DNA from: Lachnospiraceae bacterium G41
GTDB lineage: Bacteria; Bacillota; Clostridia; Lachnospirales; Lachnospiraceae
Direction of reading: 5' to 3'
NCBI GenBank assembly: GCA_900100245.1
Contig: FNEU01000001.1
Location: forward strand, 186,001 to 250,000
Length of the DNA stretch: 64,000 bases
In this document: one piece after another, positions 1 through 6,963 of the stretch
How positions within the stretch are numbered: the first letter of the stretch is position 1
How the letters are laid out: every line of letters starts with the position of its first letter
Notes under the pieces: generated by a model
The model's database searches: none
Told to the model about the DNA's origin: nothing
What the model saw: only the letters and a program-made list of their open reading frames with translations
Position numbers and translations under genes: made by a program

Positions 1-316
1 TAGATTTCATCTGATTCTTAGCACTACCTAATTCAACACCTAAAATCTCATCAGCAATAGTCTTAACAGAACCAGTAACGTTAGCGATATCATCACCAGT
101 TGTAGATCCAAGAGCACAACCTGCTTTAACTACATCGGGATCCATAGTAGCTGTAGTAAGTGCAGTTCTAATAGAATCGCAAAGCTGAACGTCAGAAGCT
201 ACGTTTGTCTTCTCAATATACTTAATAAGCTGAGGTGCCATAACACCAACGAGGATTGCCATGATAGCAATAACGATGATAAGTTCTACTAAAGAGAAAC
301 CTTTGTTGTTTTTCAT
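1..316 (-). CDS. Type IV prepilin (pilin), C-terminus beyond the left edge
   Basis: The protein starts MKNNKGFSLVELIIVIAI: a short basic leader, then Gly-Phe with Glu at mature position 5 and a hydrophobic helix. This is the class III signal that a prepilin peptidase cleaves after Gly and N-methylates at Phe. About 105 residues are visible and the rest lies left of base 1. The soluble part contains two cysteines (in QLCDSIRT and KAGCALGS) that could form a disulphide. An AGGAG site sits seven bases upstream of the ATG. pilC and pilB lie further right on the same strand, so this is probably the major pilin of that system. It could instead be a type II secretion or competence pseudopilin, which the visible part cannot separate. 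Confidence 0.9.
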   Translation of the reverse strand, partial: MKNNKGFSLVELIIVIAIMAILVGVMAPQLIKYIEKTNVASDVQLCDSIRTALTTATMDPDVVKAGCALGSTTGDDIANVTGSVKTIADEILGVELGSAKNQMKS

Positions 317-369
317 TTTTTAATCTCCTTTTAACAATTTTTTGTGACGTTTGTTTTTTCTGTAAACCT

Positions 370-398
370 AATATAACAAAATAAAAACAAATTGTAAA
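370..398 (-). promoter_or_regulatory. Predicted sigma-A promoter of the pilin gene
   Basis: On the minus strand TTTACA (393-398) and TATATT (370-375) are separated by exactly 17 bases, about 55 bases before the pilin start codon. The pilin therefore seems to have its own promoter, separate from pilB-pilC. Confidence 0.55.
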
Positions 399-587
399 CA
401 TTTATTTATATTTTTTTTATATTTAAGCTTATTTTTATACAAAAAAACCAATAGTTTTAAAAAATAATTGGTTGTATTGTATATAAACGTATTTGAAATT
501 ATTAATAATGTGTTAATAAAATGTCATGAACTAAAATTTAAAAAACAAATTCAAAATAAAGGGTCGAATGCACTTTGTATTTCCAGT

Positions 588-833
588 TTGCAAAACTTAC
601 TTCCGCATTTAATCTTTTTGCAAGACTTACTTCAGATTATACTCTTCCCGAACGGAAATTAGTATTGCAAAAACTGGCCCAAATGGAAATAAGTTTTGCA
701 GTAACGGAAGTTAGTCTTGCAAACTGCTTGAAATAAGTGTTTATTACGTGGTAATCTTTTTATGAGGTCATATTTCTTTGCACGCAAATAAGAAGTCGAG
801 GCTTCGTTTACGTGTTTGCAAGAGAAACTTCCA
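588..833. repeat. Array of TTGCAAGACTTACTTC words in both orientations (left part, interrupted by IS30)
   Basis: Two forward copies of a degenerate 16-base word (TTGCAAGACTTACTTC) start near 589 and 619. Three reverse copies end near 668, 699 and 720, and a weaker forward copy is near 817. Neighbouring copies are 30, 31 and 21 bases apart. Further copies occur at 2254-2297, beyond the IS30 element, so the element appears to have jumped into the array. Together with 317-587, which is AT-rich and otherwise holds only the pilin promoter, this accounts for the gap after the pilin gene. Confidence 0.7.
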
Positions 834-854
834 CTTCATTTTCTGAAATATTTT

Positions 855-2235
855 TCAGGAGATGGCTATGTTTTATTTTTTATTTCATTAGTTCAGGTTT
901 GAGAATGATCTCATTTGCGGGAATAGCTTCCATTTTTAGTTTGTCAGCTATTTCATCGCCATACAGGAAGCTAAACAGTTGATATGCGGATCGATTGTTT
1001 AGCTTTTTCCTTGTATAAGAGTTTATGTGATTCATCATAAGCTGCACCTTATCCTGTGTAAGGTCCTTAAACGAAGTTCCTTTTGGAATAATGCGTCTTA
1101 TGAATTCATGTGTAACTTCTATCCCGCCTTTTTGATTTGATCTTTGAGGGTCACAATAAAAAACATAAGTCCTTCTGTTTCCTTCTTTATCGAATTCTAA
1201 TGAAGCAGGATCCGTAAACTCGCTCCCTCTATCCGTAAGTATCACTTGAAACATTTCGCAGAAACGCTCACGGCCAAGAAGATTATAAAGATTGTTAATG
1301 ATTTCAGTCACAGACCTGGCAGTATTGGCTTCTCTTAAGAAAGCAAGCATGCATGTACTGTTTCTAAAGAATAAAGTTAATAGCACTTTAGTCGAATCTC
1401 TCTTCCCTTCTACGGAATCCATTTCAACCACAGCATAATCCGGATGTTCTTCCATGAAAGCCAGAAAATCTTCATACGTTCTCCCTACATGACATTTTTT
1501 ATCAATACGTACGGTTTTCTTCTTTTTTCTTTTCCTGTGTCCAACTTTACGCGGAAGATCTAAATTTCCTATTGATAAAAGTCCTGCATCTATATAGTTA
1601 TATATTGTCCTTTCATCCACCATTATCAAATCTGCATTGTTTGAGCATATCTGATGAATCGACTGTCCTTGCTTTACCAAAGGAGATACCACTTCATCTA
1701 GTCTTTTTAATTCTTCCGGTGTAAGGTCTATGCCCTGTCTTGATTCGCTGCGTTTCTTTTCATATGCTTTCTGTGCTTCCTTGGCATCATACATTTTCTT
1801 TTCGAGAGTACATGATTTTATATGGCTGCACGAATTGCACACATAAGGCGCTTTTGCAAGTTTAACGCATTTATGCTCAACAAAGTCAGGACAGTTTTCA
1901 TTACAATCAGCACATAATGAACAGTAATTCTGATGGTGGCGGAGAAAATGGGTTACATGGCAATCTGCTCCGCAAATATACGTCTTGGTGCATTTCCTTC
2001 TGTGAGCGCATGGATTGAAACACATAGACCTTGTTCCTGTTTTTAGACTCAAAGAATGTCCTTTAACTTCTTTGGATATAGTTGTAGGATCTCGAGCAAT
2101 AAGAGTTGCTATCTCTAAAAATGTTTTGCCTTCTTTTAAAGCTTTTTGAATACTGATACGGTCATCAAGTGTCAGATGAGTAAATTTATAAGATGACATA
2201 CACTAACCTCCTTTCAATAAATAGCCATCTCCTGA
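855..2235. mobile_element. IS30-family insertion sequence, apparently complete
   Basis: A perfect 15-bp terminal inverted repeat, TCAGGAGATGGCTAT at 855-869 and its complement at 2221-2235, encloses one intact transposase gene. The element is about 1.38 kb. The ends may extend a few bases with mismatches. I cannot identify a clear short target duplication next to the repeats. The repeat ends about ten bases past the transposase stop, as is usual for compact IS30 elements. Confidence 0.85.
880..2199 (-). CDS. IS30-family transposase
   Basis: A 439-residue DDE transposase. The N-terminus (about 1-48) is a helix-turn-helix (LTLDDRISIQKALKEGKT, then a DPTTISKEVKG recognition helix) that binds the element ends. 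Residues about 58-135 hold many paired cysteines (CAHRRKC, CSLCADC, CNSCSHIKSC), a probable zinc-binding insert found in a long IS30 subgroup. The catalytic triad is visible as VVEMDSVEG, ILTDRGSEF and the Glu in IEVTHEFIRR. The start has an AAAGGAGG site upstream. Nothing is broken, so the element may still be active. Confidence 0.93.
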   Translation of the reverse strand: MSSYKFTHLTLDDRISIQKALKEGKTFLEIATLIARDPTTISKEVKGHSLSLKTGTRSMCFNPCAHRRKCTKTYICGADCHVTHFLRHHQNYCSLCADCNENCPDFVEHKCVKLAKAPYVCNSCSHIKSCTLEKKMYDAKEAQKAYEKKRSESRQGIDLTPEELKRLDEVVSPLVKQGQSIHQICSNNADLIMVDERTIYNYIDAGLLSIGNLDLPRKVGHRKRKKKKTVRIDKKCHVGRTYEDFLAFMEEHPDYAVVEMDSVEGKRDSTKVLLTLFFRNSTCMLAFLREANTARSVTEIINNLYNLLGRERFCEMFQVILTDRGSEFTDPASLEFDKEGNRRTYVFYCDPQRSNQKGGIEVTHEFIRRIIPKGTSFKDLTQDKVQLMMNHINSYTRKKLNNRSAYQLFSFLYGDEIADKLKMEAIPANEIILKPELMK

Positions 2236-2253
2236 CACTTTTTACTTCAATTC

Positions 2254-2305
2254 TTGCATAAAAAAAGAAGTCAGTCTCGTTTGCAAGACTAACTTCAGTA
2301 AGTTT
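2254..2305. repeat. Right part of the TTGCAAGACTAACTTC array
   Basis: A reverse word (GAAGTCAGTCTCG, 2268-2280) abuts a forward word (TTGCAAGACTAACTTC, 2281-2296). It is the same family as 588-833 on the other side of IS30. The following 2306-2437 is AT-rich with nothing I recognise. Confidence 0.6.
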
Positions 2306-2437
2306 TTAAATTATAGATTAGTTATAAATCATATAAAGAATAACTAGAAATAAAATTTTCAATTAAGGTTCAAAATAAAAAATAAAATAAAATATATTTA
2401 AAATATTCATATTTTATAACTTATATTAAAAAAAACA

Positions 2438-2460
2438 AAAACCGATTCGAAAATCGGTTT
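2438..2460 (-). terminator. Rho-independent terminator after pilC
   Basis: An 8-bp stem (AAACCGAT/ATCGGTTT) is followed on the minus strand by a long T-rich tract. It ends the pilB-pilC transcript before IS30 and the pilin gene. Confidence 0.8.
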
Positions 2461-2490
2461 TTGTACTATAACAAATATTATGATTATATA

Positions 2491-3702
2491 TCAGCCACCA
2501 AGTGCTTCGTACAAAGTAAACATCGGACTAAGAATTGCTAATACAAGAAAACCTACAATAAAAGCCATTGATATGATGATTAAGGGTTCCATCAAAGCCA
2601 TCATTGATTCTGTAGCATTTTGAACGTCTTCCTCATAATAAGAAGCAACATTTTCCAACATAGATTCAATATTACCCGTTTCTTCGCCAATGGAAACCAT
2701 ATGACAAACCATAGGTGGGAAAAGACCACTGGTTTTTAAGGGCCTAGATAATACTACACCTCTAGCAACTTGTTCTTTTGCTTCTTTCATTGCACGTTTA
2801 TAATTATTATTATCCATTGATTTTGCAGTAATATCAAGCGCATCTATCATAGGAACACCTGCGCCTAGAAGTGTACACAGTGTACGACCAAGTTTAGCGC
2901 ATGCTTTTTTCATCTGGATAGGACCCAAAACCGGAATTCTCAAAACCAATCTATCAATAATATCTTTACCTCCCGATGACGATTGGAAAGCTTTAAAAGC
3001 AATAAAGAGAAGGGCCGCAACTATCAATATCAACCACCAGAATTTAACAAAGAAATCAGAAATATGAACTATAACCATGGTAATAGCCGGCATCTCCGCA
3101 TCAAGTCCTTCGAACATTCCCATAAATGAAGGAATAACAAATGTCATCATGGCAAAGATAACACCAATTAAAACCAAAATAAGAACTATAGGATAGATAA
3201 CAGCTTTCTTAACAGCTGCTTCGAGCTGGGCATCTTTTTCAAACTGCGTAGCCATTCTGGAAAATGACTTATCAAGTGATCCGGATGCTTCACCTGCTTC
3301 TACCATATTGCAAAGCATACTGGGGAATACACCGCTTCTCTTTCTCATAGCTACAGCAAGTGGTTCTCCTTTAGAAATATCATTGTGAACTTCCTGAATA
3401 GCAAACTTTAATGCTTTGTTCTCAGTCTGTTCACCTAACATCTGAAAAGCTTCCACTATGGTAACACCAGCTTGAATAATAGACACAAACTGATGACAAA
3501 ACACAGAGAAGTCCCTAGATTTAACTTTTTTGCCAAAAGAAAAATTTACTTTTTTGGCAAGCCCACCTGCTTCAGTTATGTTGAGCACAGTATTCTTTTC
3601 ATTTTTGAGATTAGCAACAGCCATCTCTTTAGTCTTAGCTTCAATGTGACCTTTCTTCTTTTTACCGTCTGGTCCGACAGCAGTATAAACAAATTCAGCC
3701 AT
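2491..3702 (-). CDS. pilC: Type IV pilus inner-membrane platform protein (PilC/GspF family)
   Basis: A 403-residue polytopic protein that anchors the pilus assembly motor in the membrane. It begins MAEFVYTAVGPDGKKKKGHI, the short beta domain typical of the family. It has two repeated T2SSF domains (about 65-190 and 268-390), each starting with a region like FCHQFVSIIQAGV, and membrane helices near 170-190, 220-240 and 375-395. The length matches PilC. The start has AGGTGG upstream and lies 17 bases after pilB, so the two are co-transcribed. The partner ATPase is pilB. Whether the system makes a pilus, twitches or imports DNA cannot be told, because no retraction ATPase is in the window. Confidence 0.93.
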   Translation of the reverse strand: MAEFVYTAVGPDGKKKKGHIEAKTKEMAVANLKNEKNTVLNITEAGGLAKKVNFSFGKKVKSRDFSVFCHQFVSIIQAGVTIVEAFQMLGEQTENKALKFAIQEVHNDISKGEPLAVAMRKRSGVFPSMLCNMVEAGEASGSLDKSFSRMATQFEKDAQLEAAVKKAVIYPIVLILVLIGVIFAMMTFVIPSFMGMFEGLDAEMPAITMVIVHISDFFVKFWWLILIVAALLFIAFKAFQSSSGGKDIIDRLVLRIPVLGPIQMKKACAKLGRTLCTLLGAGVPMIDALDITAKSMDNNNYKRAMKEAKEQVARGVVLSRPLKTSGLFPPMVCHMVSIGEETGNIESMLENVASYYEEDVQNATESMMALMEPLIIISMAFIVGFLVLAILSPMFTLYEALGG

Positions 3703-3719
3703 AATTTCCCACCTTTACT

Positions 3720-5441
3720 TTATTTTTCTGAATCTTTTGTTTCTTCATCCATATCGTATGCTACACGTACCATTTCTTCAATAGAAGTAATGCCTTCTTT
3801 AACATTTCTGGCACCTGCCATACGAAGCGTATTCATGCCTTCTCTTACAGCTACTTCCTGAATTTCATCAGCGGTAACCTTCTGGTGAAGGATTCTTCTG
3901 ATACCGGAAGTGATAGGCATGATTTCATAAATAGCCTTTCGGCCTTTATAACCCTTGTTACATTCATCGCATCCACCTGGCTCATAGATTAACAGAGGCT
4001 GATCAACGGGTGCGCCCAGTAACTCTTTCTCTCTTTCAGTAGCTTCGTGAGGAATTTTGCACTTCGGACAGAGTCTTCTTACAAGACGCTGAGCAATGAT
4101 ACCAACTACAGCATCACCAATTAAGTAAGATTCAACACCCATATCGATAAGACGAGTTATTGAAGCGGATGTTGAGTTTGTATGCAGTGTAGAGATAACC
4201 AAGTGTCCGGTGATAGAAGCTTTAACGGCGATACCTGCAGTTTCACCGTCTCGAATCTCACCGATCATGATGATATCAGGGTCCTGACGAAGGATGGATC
4301 TAAGGGCTGAAGCGAATGTAAGTTCAGCCTTTACATTTACTTGTACCTGATTAACCCCTGGCACGTTTGCTTCGACAGGGTCTTCAACCGTGATAATGTT
4401 AACGGTTTCTTTGTTAAGTTCATGAAGTACAGTATAACATGTGGTAGATTTACCGGAACCTGTAGGTCCTGTTACGAGTATGATTCCGTGAGGGTTATGC
4501 GTGATAGCATCAAGCTTAGCTTCATCATCGGGATAAAGACCTAAGTGTTTCTTTTCTCTGGTAAGACCTCTCTTCTTCGTCATACGCATTACGGTTTTCT
4601 CACCGTAAACTGTAGGAAGGATTGAAACACGGACATCGTATTCTTCACCGTCCACAATTCTGGTAAGACGACCATCCTGAGGTTTTCTTTTCTCGGAGAT
4701 ATCAAGTCCGGAAACAATTTTAATACGGGCAACCATAGCTGCGAGTACGTTTCTGGGATATGTAAATACTTCCTGAAGTACACCGTCAATTCTGAATCGA
4801 ACCCTTACTCTATCTTCCATGGGCTCAATATGAATATCTGAAGAATCCATACGTACAGATTCGTCAAGAATGGTATTAACAATCTTTACGATAGGAGCAT
4901 CGTTTAACGCATCTTCATCTTCTTCTTCATCGAAACTTCCGAATTCGCCTGCGTGTTCTGCCTGGAACTGCTCTGCGGCTTCCATAGCCTGTCTCTTACC
5001 GTAAACCTTATCAATAAACATATTGACGGTCGTAGCCGATGCATACACAGGTGTAACTTCCATTCCGGTTACAATCTGAACGTCATCGATAGCACCGAGG
5101 TTCATCGGGTCGGCCATTGCGACCTTAAGTTTACTATAGTCGTTCTCATCATACCCTATAGGAATGAGAACATCCTTTCTCAGGATATCTTCGCCGATAG
5201 AGTCGAACAATTCCTGATCGGGTTTGAAGCCCTTTAGATCAATAGCTTCAATACCGAGCTGATCACAGATAACTCCGGCAAACTGTTCTTCGGTAACCAG
5301 TCCCATACTGATTAAGACTTCACCAAGTTTACCTTTTTGTTCTCTCTGCTGCTCCAGTGCCTGGCTCAGCTGATCGTCGGTAATATACCCCTTTTGTACC
5401 AGCAAATCGCCGATACGAATTCTGTTACCAAAAATTTTCAT
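3720..5441 (-). CDS. pilB: Type IV pilus assembly ATPase (PilB/GspE family)
   Basis: About 573 residues. The N-terminal MshEN-type domain (RIGDLLVQKGYITDDQL) occupies about 1-140; such domains can bind c-di-GMP in other species. The C-terminal motor has Walker A GPTGSGKSTT, an Asp box (ITVEDPVE), Walker B (DIIMIGEIRDGETA), a His box (STLHTNS) and a tetracysteine zinc motif (CPKCKIP with CDECNKGYKG). I chose the ATG at 5441 because an AGGGGTG site precedes it and the downstream residues begin the MshEN fold. A longer frame from a TTG at 5489 has no ribosome site. It powers polymerisation of the pilin through PilC. Confidence 0.94.
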   Translation of the reverse strand: MKIFGNRIRIGDLLVQKGYITDDQLSQALEQQREQKGKLGEVLISMGLVTEEQFAGVICDQLGIEAIDLKGFKPDQELFDSIGEDILRKDVLIPIGYDENDYSKLKVAMADPMNLGAIDDVQIVTGMEVTPVYASATTVNMFIDKVYGKRQAMEAAEQFQAEHAGEFGSFDEEEDEDALNDAPIVKIVNTILDESVRMDSSDIHIEPMEDRVRVRFRIDGVLQEVFTYPRNVLAAMVARIKIVSGLDISEKRKPQDGRLTRIVDGEEYDVRVSILPTVYGEKTVMRMTKKRGLTREKKHLGLYPDDEAKLDAITHNPHGIILVTGPTGSGKSTTCYTVLHELNKETVNIITVEDPVEANVPGVNQVQVNVKAELTFASALRSILRQDPDIIMIGEIRDGETAGIAVKASITGHLVISTLHTNSTSASITRLIDMGVESYLIGDAVVGIIAQRLVRRLCPKCKIPHEATEREKELLGAPVDQPLLIYEPGGCDECNKGYKGRKAIYEIMPITSGIRRILHQKVTADEIQEVAVREGMNTLRMAGARNVKEGITSIEEMVRVAYDMDEETKDSEK

Positions 5442-5574
5442 ACAAAAAACACCCCTGTTTATTTTTTGCGGTATATAAGTTTTAGACAAACTTACACACC
5501 TATGTATTATCGCATAATTGGGTGGAGAAATAAATACCTTTTTATTTTTTTTATAAATTGTTTATAGTTGTCTT

Positions 5575-5630
5575 GGGGACGGGGGTTGTGTGTCATTTTT
5601 TGACACTAGGGGACGGGGGTGTTGTGTCAT
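5575..5630. repeat. GGGGACGGGGG dispersed repeat, two direct copies
   Basis: Two copies beginning GGGGACGGGGGTTGTG (5575) and GGGGACGGGGGTGTTG (5609) flank a small TGTCA/TGACA palindrome. This word type recurs in many bacterial genomes as REP-like DNA. A second relative (GGGGACGGTTCT) lies at 11340-11398. Confidence 0.6.
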
Positions 5631-5656
5631 TCCTCTACTTCTTTGGCTCCGAAAGC

Positions 5657-5689
5657 AAAAGAACCGGGTGCTCACGCACCCGGTTCTTA
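5657..5689 (-). terminator. Terminator of hicAB
   Basis: A perfect 11-bp stem GAACCGGGTGC/GCACCCGGTTC with a four-base loop, followed on the minus strand by TTTT. It lies about 13 bases after the hicB stop. Confidence 0.8.
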
Positions 5690-5701
5690 TATTCTACTAT
5701 A

Positions 5702-6124
5702 TTATTGATGAAGCTTTTTTAATAACGCTTCCTGTAAAGTTTTAGAAAAATTTATTTTCGCTTTTCTGGCTTCCTTGTCTAGCCATGCAGGGATAGTTAA
5801 AGTTTTTCTGACAGATTTTTTGAAATGAGATTTTGAATACTCTTCTACTTCTACAGAAACTAAAGTTTTAAAAGCTTCTTTTATATTAACATCCTTATCT
5901 TTTAAAAATTCTTGAAGATTAATTTCTTGAAGATCCGAAGGTTTAGGTATTTCCTCTTCATCAATTGACGAAGTATACAAAAATCCTGCCAAGCAATCAA
6001 CCGCCATTTCCATTGCCTCAAATTCGTCCTTTCCCTCTGTAATCGCATATTTTAAATCGGGAAATATAACTGTATATCCACCAAGTTCATTTTTATAAAA
6101 AACTGCAGGATACATTGATAACAT
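5702..6124 (-). CDS. hicB: HicB-family antitoxin
   Basis: 140 residues. The N-terminal half (YPAVFYKNELGGYTVIFPDL) is the HicB partial-RNase-H-like fold that caps HicA. The C-terminal part (KTLTIPAWLDKEARK, then FSKTLQEALLKKL) looks like a ribbon-helix-helix or short HTH that binds the operon's own promoter. I start it at the ATG at 6124 because GGAGG lies eight bases upstream; a GTG at 6133 in the same frame overlaps the hicA stop and is less likely. The ribosome site of hicB is built from the last two Arg codons (AGG AGG) of hicA, so translation is coupled. Confidence 0.88.
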   Translation of the reverse strand: MLSMYPAVFYKNELGGYTVIFPDLKYAITEGKDEFEAMEMAVDCLAGFLYTSSIDEEEIPKPSDLQEINLQEFLKDKDVNIKEAFKTLVSVEVEEYSKSHFKKSVRKTLTIPAWLDKEARKAKINFSKTLQEALLKKLHQ

Positions 6125-6129
6125 AAGTG

Positions 6130-6327
6130 TCACCTCCTCTTTTTTATTCCAGCCATTTTGTATATCTGATCCTCTGTATCTTTCGACAAATCTTTACTAT
6201 GGAAAGGTATAGTTATCTTCCCTGGTTTATTAGGATGTACATATTGTCGATGAGAACCAACTTGATTTTTAAATCTCCAACCATCCTTTTTTATGATTCG
6301 TTCCATATCTTTTGGTCGTATTGGCAT
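6130..6327 (-). CDS. hicA: HicA-family mRNA interferase toxin
   Basis: 65 residues, the usual toxin size. The sequence MPIRPKDMERIIKKDGW and the GSHRQYVHP motif with its catalytic His match HicA, a double-stranded-RNA-binding-domain-fold RNase that cleaves mRNA when free of HicB. The order toxin then antitoxin is standard for hicAB. AAGGAGG precedes the start and a near-consensus promoter sits just upstream. Confidence 0.92.
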   Translation of the reverse strand: MPIRPKDMERIIKKDGWRFKNQVGSHRQYVHPNKPGKITIPFHSKDLSKDTEDQIYKMAGIKKRR

Positions 6328-6341
6328 TTATAACCTCCTTT

Positions 6342-6370
6342 ATTGTATAATTATTCGTATTGTTTGTCAA
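6342..6370 (-). promoter_or_regulatory. Sigma-A promoter of hicAB
   Basis: On the minus strand TTGACA (6365-6370), a 17-base spacer and TACAAT (6342-6347) lie just upstream of the hicA ribosome site. The CGTATT word is repeated in and around the spacer and could be a HicB operator, which is an inference. Confidence 0.7.
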
Positions 6371-6744
6371 CGTATTTGTATTATGCGCATTACATTTATA
6401 TGCATAAGAACTATTGTCTTATCTTTGATAATTAACTTGTACTTATAAACAATTAAAACGTGAAAACTAAACCGAATCATCCAAATCACAGATTTTTCAG
6501 GCGCCGGATTTAAGAGTCCCGCGCCCGCCCTTGCCAAGAGAATACTATTTTGTGAAACAAGAGAATGTGATTGAATAATCAAGAAATTATAAAATCAGGA
6601 TCAAATTATTAAATTATGTACATTTTATACAATATTCTTTGTTGTTTCAATATTTTTTTAGTGATTTTATACAATTGTTTCTTTACAATTGTGTAAATTA
6701 TTGATAGAATGAGGTAAAACAACTATATGTAGTATTTTGGGCAT

Positions 6745-6824
6745 AAAAAAAACAGCCATCCAATCCCTGCTAGATGTAAAACCTCCAGGATACGTCCGAA
6801 ACGTAATCAGATATCGCTGTTCTT
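6745..6824 (-). ncRNA. Candidate small structured RNA of about 80 nt
   Basis: On the minus strand a possible promoter (TTGAAA at 6853-6858, 16-base spacer, TATTCT at 6831-6836) precedes a compact foldable segment. An outer stem AACAGC/GCTGTT (6816-6821 with 6751-6756) encloses two hairpins: TACGT-TTCGG-ACGTA (6791-6805) and TCCTG/CAGG(G)A (6764-6790). The outer stem is followed by eight T residues, so it doubles as a terminator. I do not match it to a known RNA family. The remainder of the 6371-6963 gap is AT-rich, apart from a GC-rich patch near 6500-6540 that I cannot assign. Confidence 0.4.
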
Positions 6825-6963
6825 AATTTAAGAATAACATAATTTATGATTTTTTCAAGATAAAAATATACCTTTATACTAAATTGCAATTCTTCACTTT
6901 TACCCTCAATCATGCTATATTTATTACATATTAAAAGCATAAAACTAAAACTTAGGAGGGATT

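Noticed and set aside
468-662. 64-codon ORF
   Set aside because: It has no ribosome site, lies across AT-rich spacer and array words, and resembles no family.
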